Source: RGIG3009 sp045653425 (GTDB lineage Bacteria > Bacillota > Clostridia > Oscillospirales > Acutalibacteraceae). From it: a DNA stretch of 64,000 bases. A program made the position numbers and the translations under genes. The DNA is taken from positions 6,010 through 70,009 of the forward strand of contig JAZOLU010000006.1 in the NCBI GenBank assembly GCA_045653425.1, written 5' to 3'. Under the pieces are notes generated by a model that was not told the origin of the DNA, searched no databases, and saw only the letters and a list, made by a program, of their open reading frames with translations. Positions within the stretch are counted from its first letter, which is position 1. Every line of letters begins with the position of its first letter. This document shows positions 8,710 to 16,764 of this stretch, one piece after another.

Positions 8710-11700
8710 TGGTATATCGGGTATTTGCAGAAAAAAAGCGTGAGTTGGCGAACGAAGCCAAGGCCTTGTTGGCGGATGTGCGCGGTTTGCTGGGCATTGG
8801 TTCGCTTACCGATGTGCGCATTATTAACCGTTATGATGTGCAAAACATTACCGACGACTTGTTTGAGCGGGCAAAAACCACCGTGTTTTCCGAACCGCAG
8901 TTGGATATGGTTTCGGAGGAGGTTGACCTTGCGGGTGCTACCGTGTTTGCGGTGGAATATCTGCCGGGGCAGTTTGACCAACGCGCGGATTCGGCGGCGC
9001 AGTGTATTCAAATTTTGTCGCAGGGGGACCGCCCCACGGTGCGTACCGCTAAGGTGTATGCCTTGTACGGCACGTTGACGGATGCCGAGTTGGCGGAGAT
9101 TAAAAAATATGTGATTAACCCGGTGGAAGCGCGCGAAGCGGGGCTGGACAAGCCGAGCACGTTGGAGATGGAATATACCGTGCCCACCGAGGTGGCCACG
9201 CTTACCGGTTTTATTGAGCTGGACCGTGAGGGTTTGGAGCAGTTTATTGCGCAATACGGATTGGCAATGGATGCGGACGATATTGCGTTTTGTCAGGCGT
9301 ATTTCCGCACGGAACAGCGCGACCCTACCATTACCGAAATTCGGATGATTGATACGTACTGGTCGGACCATTGCCGTCACACCACGTTCCAAACGGTGAT
9401 TGACGAGGTGCGATTTGAGGACGACCTGTTGCAAGCGGCTTACGATGAGTATTTGGCCGTGCGCCGCGAATTGGGGCGCGACAAGCCCATTTGTTTAATG
9501 GACATTGCCACGTTGGCGGTAAAATGGTTGCGCAAAAACGGCAAACTGGAAAAACTGGACGAATCGGAAGAAATTAACGCCTGTACGGTAAAAATTGAGA
9601 TTGAGGTGGACGGCAAACCCGAACCGTGGTTGTTGTTGTTTAAGAACGAAACACACAATCACCCCACCGAAATTGAGCCGTTTGGCGGTGCGGCAACCTG
9701 CATTGGTGGGGCTATTCGCGACCCGTTATCGGGCCGTTCCTATGTGTATGGCGCGATGCGCGTAACCGGCGCGGCCGACCCGCTGAAACCCGTGGCAGAG
9801 ACCATTCCCGGTAAACTGCCGCAACGTAAGATTGTTACCACTGCCGCTGCGGGCTATGCCTCCTACGGCAACCAAATTGGGTTGGCAACCGGCATTGTGG
9901 ATGAATTGTATCACGACGGGTATGCCGCGAAACGCATGGAAATCGGTGCCGTGATTGCGGCGGCTCCGGCTGCCAACGTGCGGCGGGAATGTCCCGCGCC
10001 CGGCGACGTGGTGGTGTTGCTCGGCGGCAGTACCGGCCGCGACGGTATTGGCGGTGCGACGGGTTCTTCCAAAGCGCACGACGTTCATTCGGTGGAAACG
10101 TGCGGCGCGGAAGTACAAAAAGGCAACGCGCCGGAAGAGAGAAAATTGCAACGCTTGTTCCGCAATCCCACGGCGTGCCGTATGATTAAACGGTGCAACG
10201 ATTTTGGCGCGGGCGGCGTTTCGGTGGCCATTGGCGAATTGGCGGACGGGTTGGAGATTGACCTGAACGCCGTGCCGAAAAAATACGAGGGACTGGACGG
10301 CACGGAACTGGCTATCAGCGAATCGCAAGAGCGTATGGCCGTGGTGGTGGAAGCGAAGGACGTGGAATCGTTTTTGGCACTGGCCGCGACCGAAAACCTG
10401 CAAGCGTGCCCCGTGGCTGTGGTACGCGCCGAACCGCGACTGGTGATGAACTGGAACGGCAAACGCATTGTGGATATTAGCCGCGAGTTCTTAAATTCCA
10501 ACGGTGCGGAAAAGCACATTGTGATTACGCCCGAAAAATCCGTTACACCGCACTGTGCGGTAAGTGGCGGGTTTACGGAAAATTATACCGCGCTGGCGGC
10601 AGACCTGAACATTTGCTCCAAGCGCGGGCTTTCGGAGCGGTTTGACTCCACCATTGGCGCCGGCACGGTGTTAATGCCGTTTGGCGGCAAACACCAACTC
10701 ACCCCCATTCAGGCAATGGTGCAAAAGGTTTCGGTGGAGCAGGGGCATACCGACGATTGCTCGTTTATGTCGTGGGGATACAACCCCTTTGTGGCAGAGC
10801 AAAGCCCATTCCACGGCGCGTATTTGGCGGTGGTGGAATCGGTATGTAAACTGATAGCCACCGGTGCTTCGTTTGAAGATGTGTATTTGACATTCCAAGA
10901 GTATTTTGAGCGTCCCGGTAAGGATGGCAAGCGTTGGGGCAAGCCGCTGGCGGCACTGCTTGGTGCGTTCCGCGCTCAGCGGGAACTGGGTATTGGTTCC
11001 ATTGGCGGCAAGGATTCTATGAGTGGCTCGTTTGAGGATTTGGACGTGCCGCCCACGTTGGTTTCGTTTGCGGTAACCACCGGCAAAGTGACCGACGTTA
11101 TCTCGCCGGAGTTTAAGCAGGCGGGACACCGCGTGGTGTTGCTCACGCCCGCGTATGACCAAAACGGGTTGCCGGAAACCGCTTCGCTGCTGGCTGTGTT
11201 TGCGTTGGTTACCTCGTTGCAACGCGCCGGCAAGGTGTATGCGAGTTACACACTTGGTATGGGCGGCGTGGCCGAAGCCGTAATGAAAATGGGCTTTGGT
11301 AACGGATTGGGCTTTGCGTATAACGAGGCACTCTCGGTGGAGGAATTGTTTGGGTATCGGTACGGCTCGTTTTTACTGGAAGTGGACGAAACCGTGAAAG
11401 CGGGCATTACCGTGGGTACGGTTACCGCGGATGGCCGTATTACGCGTGGCGACGAGGTGTTGTTGCAAAGCGACTTGTTGCGCATTTACGAAGATAAGTT
11501 GGAGAGCGTGTACAGTTGCAACATTCCCGCTTCCGGCGCGACGATGGAGAACTTCTCCTACACGGCAACCGAGCGGGTTGCTCCCGCCGTTAAGGTGGCC
11601 AAGCCGCGGGTGCTGATTCCCGCATTCCCCGGCACAAACTGTGAGTATGACAGTGCCAAAGCCGTGCGTGATGCCGGTGCTGAACCGGAAATTTTGGTGA

Positions 11701-12398
11701 TTAAAAATCTTTCGGCGGCGGATATTCAGCATAGCGTGGAAACCTTTGCCGCTAAGCTTAAAGAGGCGCAAATGGTGTTTATTCCCGGCGGGTTCTCCGG
11801 CGGTGACGAGCCGGACGGCAGCGGTAAGTTTATTACGGCGTTCTTCCGCAACGCGGCGGTGAAAGAGGGCGTTACCGACCTGCTGAACAACCGCGACGGT
11901 TTGATGTGCGGTATTTGTAACGGGTTCCAGGCACTGATTAAACTGGGATTGGTTCCTTACGGAAAAATTATGGATACCGATGAGAACTGCCCCACCTTAA
12001 CCTTTAACACCATTGCGCGGCACCAGTCCCGCATTGTGCGCACGCGCGTGGCTTCCAACAAATCGCCGTGGCTGGCTCTTACCAACGTGGGCGACATTTA
12101 CCACGTGCCGATTTCGCACGGGGAAGGCCGTTTCTTGGCGGACGAGGCGTTAATTCGCGAATTGGCGAAAAACGGGCAGATTGCTACCCAGTATGTAAAT
12201 GCCGAGGGCAACGCTACCGACGATGTGCATTACAACCCTAACGATTCCCTGTATGCCATTGAGGGCATTACCTCGCCGGACGGACGTGTATTCGGCAAAA
12301 TGGGACACAGTGAGCGCGTTGGTTCCGGTTTGTACCGCAACGTGGCGGGCAATTACGATATTCGTATGTTTGAAGCGGCTGTACAATATTTTAAGTAA
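8709..12398 (+). CDS. purL: Phosphoribosylformylglycinamidine synthase, single large chain
   Basis: Amidates FGAR to FGAM using glutamine. 1229 residues, the large fused form, instead of the PurS/PurL/PurQ set of Bacillus. The synthetase halves show DTYWSDHCRHTTF, NETHNHPTEIEPFGGAATCIGGAIRD (given here as the two motifs NETHNHPTE and GGAIRDPLSGR) and GGKDSMSG. The C-terminal class I glutaminase has the nucleophile Cys1070 in GICNGFQ and a late His in SHGEGRF. One-base overlap with purD. The longest gene of the operon. Confidence 0.95.
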   Translation: MVYRVFAEKKRELANEAKALLADVRGLLGIGSLTDVRIINRYDVQNITDDLFERAKTTVFSEPQLDMVSEEVDLAGATVFAVEYLPGQFDQRADSAAQCIQILSQGDRPTVRTAKVYALYGTLTDAELAEIKKYVINPVEAREAGLDKPSTLEMEYTVPTEVATLTGFIELDREGLEQFIAQYGLAMDADDIAFCQAYFRTEQRDPTITEIRMIDTYWSDHCRHTTFQTVIDEVRFEDDLLQAAYDEYLAVRRELGRDKPICLMDIATLAVKWLRKNGKLEKLDESEEINACTVKIEIEVDGKPEPWLLLFKNETHNHPTEIEPFGGAATCIGGAIRDPLSGRSYVYGAMRVTGAADPLKPVAETIPGKLPQRKIVTTAAAGYASYGNQIGLATGIVDELYHDGYAAKRMEIGAVIAAAPAANVRRECPAPGDVVVLLGGSTGRDGIGGATGSSKAHDVHSVETCGAEVQKGNAPEERKLQRLFRNPTACRMIKRCNDFGAGGVSVAIGELADGLEIDLNAVPKKYEGLDGTELAISESQERMAVVVEAKDVESFLALAATENLQACPVAVVRAEPRLVMNWNGKRIVDISREFLNSNGAEKHIVITPEKSVTPHCAVSGGFTENYTALAADLNICSKRGLSERFDSTIGAGTVLMPFGGKHQLTPIQAMVQKVSVEQGHTDDCSFMSWGYNPFVAEQSPFHGAYLAVVESVCKLIATGASFEDVYLTFQEYFERPGKDGKRWGKPLAALLGAFRAQRELGIGSIGGKDSMSGSFEDLDVPPTLVSFAVTTGKVTDVISPEFKQAGHRVVLLTPAYDQNGLPETASLLAVFALVTSLQRAGKVYASYTLGMGGVAEAVMKMGFGNGLGFAYNEALSVEELFGYRYGSFLLEVDETVKAGITVGTVTADGRITRGDEVLLQSDLLRIYEDKLESVYSCNIPASGATMENFSYTATERVAPAVKVAKPRVLIPAFPGTNCEYDSAKAVRDAGAEPEILVIKNLSAADIQHSVETFAAKLKEAQMVFIPGGFSGGDEPDGSGKFITAFFRNAAVKEGVTDLLNNRDGLMCGICNGFQALIKLGLVPYGKIMDTDENCPTLTFNTIARHQSRIVRTRVASNKSPWLALTNVGDIYHVPISHGEGRFLADEALIRELAKNGQIATQYVNAEGNATDDVHYNPNDSLYAIEGITSPDGRVFGKMGHSERVGSGLYRNVAGNYDIRMFEAAVQYFK

Positions 12399-12414
12399 AC
12401 AGAGGGAGAGGGCT

Positions 12415-13653
12415 ATGAACTTTTTTGAACAACTGCAACAATATGACCCCACTGTGGCACAGGCGTGCCACGCCGAGTTGGAGCGGCAGCAGCATAACAT
12501 TGAATTGATTGCCTCCGAAAACATTGTGTCGCAGGCGGTGTTGCTTGCGGCGGGCGGCGTGCTTACCAACAAATACGCCGAAGGGTATCCCGGCAAGCGG
12601 TACTACGGTGGTTGCCAGTGTGTGGACGTGGTGGAGGATATTGCTCGCGACCGCGCTAAGCAATTGTTCGGTGCAGAGCACGCCAACGTGCAACCGCACA
12701 GCGGCGCCAACGCCAACTTGGCGGTGTTTTTTGCGTTGTTGCAACCGGGCGATACCGTGATGGGTATGAACCTGCAACAGGGCGGGCATTTGTCGCACGG
12801 CTCTCCCGTGAATATTTCGGGCAAGTATTTTAATATTGTGCCGTACGGCGTGAGCGAGGAAACCGAGCAGATTGATTACGACGAAATGCGCCGGTTGGCT
12901 CTGGAATGTCGCCCCAAAATGATGGTGGTGGGTGCCAGTGCCTATTCCCGCACTATTGACTTTGCGCGGTGCCGCGAAATTGCGGACGAAGTGGGCGCGT
13001 ACTTGATGGTGGATATGGCGCACATTGCGGGTCTGGTTGCCGCCGGTGTGCATCCTTCGCCGGTGCCGTATGCCGACGTGGTGACCACCACCACCCACAA
13101 AACACTGCGCGGGCCGCGCGGCGGTATGATTTTGTGCCGCGAAGCGCTGGCAAAGCAGATTGACAAAGCCGTGTTCCCCGGCACGCAAGGCGGGCCGCTG
13201 ATGCACATTATCGCCGCCAAAGCGGTGGCGTTGGGCGAAGCGTTGACCGACGAATTCCGCACCTACCAGCAACAGGTTGTGCGCAACGCGGCGGCTCTGT
13301 GCAACGGTTTGATGGACAGAGGGTTACAGGTTGTTTCCGGTGGTACGGACAACCATTTGGTTTTGCTGAAATTGCTGAACACCGGCGTGACGGGCAAGGA
13401 ACTGGAACAGCGGTTGGATGAGGTGCACATTACCGCGAACAAGAACACCATTCCCAACGACCCCGCCAGTCCGTTTGTTACCAGCGGGTTGCGGTTGGGA
13501 ACGCCTGCCGTGACCACACGCGGTTTTGGCGAAGCGGAAATGGAACGTATTGCCGGTTGGATTTATGATACCATTTATAATTTTGAGGACAGTTGCGAAC
13601 GCATCACGCGTGAAGTGCAAGCGTTGTGCGAAAAATACCCGATTTATTCATAA
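12415..13653 (+). CDS. glyA: Serine hydroxymethyltransferase
   Basis: PLP enzyme interconverting serine + THF with glycine + 5,10-methylene-THF. 412 residues from ATG 12415, which follows AGAGGGAGAGG. The PLP lysine motif TTTTHKTLRGPRGG, the N-terminal ELIASEN and YAEGYPGKRYYGG are conserved. In a purine operon it feeds one-carbon units and the glycine used by PurD. Confidence 0.96.
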   Translation: MNFFEQLQQYDPTVAQACHAELERQQHNIELIASENIVSQAVLLAAGGVLTNKYAEGYPGKRYYGGCQCVDVVEDIARDRAKQLFGAEHANVQPHSGANANLAVFFALLQPGDTVMGMNLQQGGHLSHGSPVNISGKYFNIVPYGVSEETEQIDYDEMRRLALECRPKMMVVGASAYSRTIDFARCREIADEVGAYLMVDMAHIAGLVAAGVHPSPVPYADVVTTTTHKTLRGPRGGMILCREALAKQIDKAVFPGTQGGPLMHIIAAKAVALGEALTDEFRTYQQQVVRNAAALCNGLMDRGLQVVSGGTDNHLVLLKLLNTGVTGKELEQRLDEVHITANKNTIPNDPASPFVTSGLRLGTPAVTTRGFGEAEMERIAGWIYDTIYNFEDSCERITREVQALCEKYPIYS

Positions 13654-13668
13654 AAAGGAGTGGAAACG

Positions 13669-15345
13669 ATGGCATATTTATCTGACATTGAAATTGCACA
13701 GGCCTGCCAAATGAAACCCATTGCGGAGATTGCCGCGGCGGCGAAGATTGAGGACAAGTATTGGGAACCGTATGGAACGTACAAAGCAAAAATTGACCCC
13801 GCCCTGTTGCGCGATACGCAGCGGGAAAACGGGAAACTTATTTTGGTAACGGCTATTACTCCAACGCCGGCGGGTGAGGGTAAAACCACCACCACCATTG
13901 GTTTGGCGGACGGTTTGCGCCGCATTGGCAAGGACGTTACCGTGGCATTGCGTGAGCCGTCGTTGGGGCCGGTGTTCGGCGTAAAAGGCGGCGCGGCGGG
14001 CGGCGGTTATGCGCAAGTGGTGCCGATGGAGGATATTAACCTGCATTTTACGGGTGATTTTCACGCCATTGGCGCGGCAAACAACCTGCTGGCGGCTATG
14101 TTGGATAACCACATTCAGCAAGGTAACCGCTTGGGTATTGACGTGCGTAAAATTACGTGGAAACGCTGCGTGGATATGAATGACCGTCAGTTGCGTTTTG
14201 TGCTGGACGGTATGGGCGGCAAAACCAACGGTGTTCCGCGGGAAGACGGGTTTGACATTACCGTGGCCAGCGAGATTATGGCGGTACTGTGCTTGGCGGA
14301 TTCCATTACCGACCTGAAAGAACGCTTGTCCCGCATTATTGTGGGGTACACCTACGACGACCGTCCGGTGACGTGCGGCGAACTGAAAGCGGCGGGTGCA
14401 ATGACGGCGTTGCTGAAAGACGCCATTAAGCCCAACTTGGTGCAAACTTTGGAAGGCACCCCTGCGTTTGTGCACGGTGGTCCGTTTGCCAACATTGCCC
14501 ACGGGTGCAACTCCGTGATGGCTACCCGTTTGGCATTGAAAATGGGTGACTACACGGTTACCGAAGCGGGATTCGGCGCGGATTTGGGCGCGGAGAAATT
14601 CTTGGATATTAAGTGCCGTATGGCGGGGCTGACCCCCGATGCCGTGGTGGTGGTTGCCACGGTGCGCGCGCTGAAAATGCACGGCGGTTTGGCAAAAACC
14701 CAGTTGGCGGAGCAAGATTTGGGTGCGCTGGAACGCGGCATTCCCAACCTGTTGCGCCACGTTTCCAACATTAAAAACGTGTATCGTTTGCCGTGCGTGG
14801 TGGCGGTTAACCGTTTCCCGACGGATACGGATGAGGAAATTGATTTTATTATTGCCAAATGCCGCGAACTGGGCGTGAACACCGTGTTGTCCACCGTGTG
14901 GGCGGACGGCGGCCGCGGCGGCGAAGCGTTGGCGCGCGAAGTGGTGCGGTTGTGCGAGGAGGAGCAGGGGGATTTCACCTTCTCCTACGAACTGGACGGC
15001 AGCATTGAGGATAAAATTACCGCGGTGGTGCAAAAAATTTACGGCGGCGATGGCATTACCTTGTTACCCGCCGCGAAAAAGCAGATTGCGCAACTGACCG
15101 CACTTGGTTTTGACAAATTGCCCGTTTGCATTGCGAAAACGCAGTACAGTTTTTCGGATGACCCCGCTAAACTGGGTGCACCGGAGGGCTTTACCGTAAC
15201 GGTGAAAAACGTGAAAGTGTCGGCGGGTGCCGGGTTCTTGGTGGTGCTGACGGGTGATATTTTAACAATGCCCGGATTGCCCAAAGTACCCGCGGCAGAG
15301 GCCATTGATGTGGATGCCGACGGAAAAATTATTGGGTTGTTCTAA
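13669..15345 (+). CDS. fhs: Formate-tetrahydrofolate ligase
   Basis: Makes 10-formyl-THF from formate, THF and ATP, the formyl donor for PurN and AICARFT. 558 residues, normal. The P-loop-like TPTPAGEGKTTTTIG, REPSLGPVFGVKGGAAGGGY and FTGDFHAI motifs are present. ATG 13669 follows AAAGGAG; the GTG at 13660 overlaps that site. Last gene of the ZTP-controlled operon; only a weak hairpin (15353-15376) follows before the dapA promoter. Confidence 0.96.
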   Translation: MAYLSDIEIAQACQMKPIAEIAAAAKIEDKYWEPYGTYKAKIDPALLRDTQRENGKLILVTAITPTPAGEGKTTTTIGLADGLRRIGKDVTVALREPSLGPVFGVKGGAAGGGYAQVVPMEDINLHFTGDFHAIGAANNLLAAMLDNHIQQGNRLGIDVRKITWKRCVDMNDRQLRFVLDGMGGKTNGVPREDGFDITVASEIMAVLCLADSITDLKERLSRIIVGYTYDDRPVTCGELKAAGAMTALLKDAIKPNLVQTLEGTPAFVHGGPFANIAHGCNSVMATRLALKMGDYTVTEAGFGADLGAEKFLDIKCRMAGLTPDAVVVVATVRALKMHGGLAKTQLAEQDLGALERGIPNLLRHVSNIKNVYRLPCVVAVNRFPTDTDEEIDFIIAKCRELGVNTVLSTVWADGGRGGEALAREVVRLCEEEQGDFTFSYELDGSIEDKITAVVQKIYGGDGITLLPAAKKQIAQLTALGFDKLPVCIAKTQYSFSDDPAKLGAPEGFTVTVKNVKVSAGAGFLVVLTGDILTMPGLPKVPAAEAIDVDADGKIIGLF

Positions 15346-15399
15346 ATTGAAAGCGAACCTACCGGGTGCGGTAGAGGTTAAGGATTTGTGCAAACGCTC

Positions 15400-15428
15400 T
15401 TGACAAGTGTAAAAGAGTGTGCTACAAT
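15400..15428 (+). promoter_or_regulatory. Promoter of the lysine-riboswitch/dapA transcript
   Basis: TTGACA (15400-15405), a 17-base spacer and TACAAT (15423-15428), just upstream of the L-box aptamer. Confidence 0.88.
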
Positions 15429-15445
15429 GCAGACAATCGCATAAT

Positions 15446-15604
15446 AAAAGATAGAGGCGCATCGCGCAAAGAGTACCTTGCTTATGACACACGGTGTTGG
15501 CTGCCAAAGCCGCGGGGGAAAGGTGCCGGTGCCGAAGTGAATGTCGTGGCGGGCATTTGGCTGGCAGTGCGGACAATATCCGTTCTGTTGTCGCAGCAAT
15601 GCGG
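15446..15604 (+). promoter_or_regulatory. Lysine riboswitch (L-box)
   Basis: Hallmarks of the lysine aptamer appear in order: GATAGAGGCGC (15450-15460), GGGGGAAAGG (15514-15523), GCCGAAG (15531-15537) and CTGGCAG followed by a GGACAA segment (15561-15576). Family knowledge: lysine binding favours termination, lowering lysine-pathway expression. The next gene is dapA, the first committed step of lysine/DAP synthesis, and an attenuator follows directly. Confidence 0.9.
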
Positions 15605-15681
15605 AGGGCTATCTCAGCGAATCCGGTGGATTTGTTGTATTTTAGAGATAGCCCTGCTGTGTGCGCGGCTATCTCTTTTTT
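15605..15681 (+). terminator. Lysine attenuator: antiterminator and terminator
   Basis: Terminator stem AGAGATAGCC (15644-15653) with GGCTATCTCT (15667-15676), followed by T-run to 15681. An upstream segment AGGGCTATCTC (15605-15615) is perfectly complementary to GAGATAGCCCT (15645-15655) and can form the competing antiterminator. The two folds are mutually exclusive. Confidence 0.9.
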
Positions 15682-15705
15682 ATGGCGGACAAGGAGGAAT
15701 TTTGT

Positions 15706-16593
15706 ATGAAAAACACCGTATTTACCGGCGCGGCAACCGCCATTATTACCCCGCTTACCCGCGAGGGGATTGATTATGCCCAATTTGCACGCCTGATTGA
15801 GTGGCAAATTGCCGAGGGGATTGATGCTATTGTTGCCGTGGGTACCACGGGCGAGGGTTCCACACTGACGGACGAGGAGCATTGCGAGGCCATTCGTTTT
15901 TGCGTGGAGCAGGTGGCGGGACGCGTGCCGGTGATTGCCGGCACCGGTTCCAACGACATTGCGTATGCCCAGCATTTAACCCAATTTGCCAGTGAGGCGG
16001 GCGCGGATGCGATGTTGTTGGTAACGCCGTATTACAACAAGGCGACCCAGCGCGGGCTGGTTGAGTCGTTTACAGCGATTGCCGATGCCAGCACCAAACC
16101 GTGCATTTTGTATAACGTGCCCAGCCGCACGGGTTGTAATTTGCAACCCGCCACGGCGGCGGTGTTGGCCGACCACCCCAACATTGTGGGAATTAAAGAG
16201 GCGTGCGGCGATATTTCGCAGGTGGCAGGGCTCGCCGCGCTGTGTGGGGATAAGTTAGATATTTATTCCGGTAACGACGACCAGATTGTGCCGATTTTAT
16301 CACTGGGCGGCGCGGGTGTGATTTCGGTGTTGTCCAACGTGATGCCGCGGCAAACCGCCGCGTTGTGTCGCAAGTTTTTTGAGGGTGACGTGAAAGGCGC
16401 GGCGGCAATGCAGTTGCAGTTGTTACCGCTGATTAACCAGTTGTTCTGCGAAGTGAACCCCATTCCGGTAAAAGCGGCGATGGCGGCGATGGGCTTTTGT
16501 GAGAATACCTTGCGCCTGCCGCTTACACCGATGGAGACACAAAACGAAGCGCGTCTGTTGGAACTGATGCGCGAGAATGGGTTGCTCGGTTAG
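15706..16593 (+). CDS. dapA: 4-hydroxy-tetrahydrodipicolinate synthase
   Basis: Condenses pyruvate with aspartate semialdehyde, the first step of the DAP/lysine branch. 295 residues. GTTGEGSTL, the Tyr-containing YNVPSRTG and the Schiff-base lysine in VGIKEACGD are present. ATG 15706 is preferred to an earlier in-frame GTG because AAGGAGG is at 15691-15697. Controlled alone by the lysine riboswitch. Confidence 0.95.
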   Translation: MKNTVFTGAATAIITPLTREGIDYAQFARLIEWQIAEGIDAIVAVGTTGEGSTLTDEEHCEAIRFCVEQVAGRVPVIAGTGSNDIAYAQHLTQFASEAGADAMLLVTPYYNKATQRGLVESFTAIADASTKPCILYNVPSRTGCNLQPATAAVLADHPNIVGIKEACGDISQVAGLAALCGDKLDIYSGNDDQIVPILSLGGAGVISVLSNVMPRQTAALCRKFFEGDVKGAAAMQLQLLPLINQLFCEVNPIPVKAAMAAMGFCENTLRLPLTPMETQNEARLLELMRENGLLG

Positions 16594-16751
16594 CCAAAGC
16601 CTTAAAACCCCAACCCGCCCCAAAGGCGCGTGATTTCGGCGCTTTTTGGCTTTTCGTCGAAAGCAGGCTTTTGGATTAACGAGTATTTTAACAATGCCAC
16701 AGCGGAAAATTGGCCCCTCAAAATCGAGTTCGGGTTTTAATGCTTTGGCTA
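16591..16751. repeat. Intergenic element bounded by 20-base imperfect inverted repeats
   Basis: Fills the dapA-ileS gap. The left arm AGCCAAAGCCTTAAAACCC (from 16592) matches the complement of GGGTTTTAATGCTTTGGCT (16732-16750) with a single mismatch. Inside are smaller palindromes, AAAGGCGC...GGCGCTTTTT, which could terminate dapA, and GCTTTTCGTCGAAAGC. No T-box signature was found, so this is not the usual ileS leader. The layout resembles a MITE or a large structured RNA. The right arm ends just before the ileS ribosome site. Confidence 0.55.
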
Positions 16752-16764
16752 AGGAGATAGAACA

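Noticed and set aside
13678..15033. Long open frame on the minus strand opposite fhs (and similar ones opposite ileS at 17317-18591 and UPF0210 at 41178-42959)
   Set aside because: They mirror strongly conserved genes, have His/Arg-rich shadow composition and no ribosome sites; high GC codon bias explains the open frames.
16594..16764. T-box leader for ileS
   Set aside because: No AGGGTGG-type box, specifier loop or antiterminator pattern; the region is explained by the inverted-repeat element.
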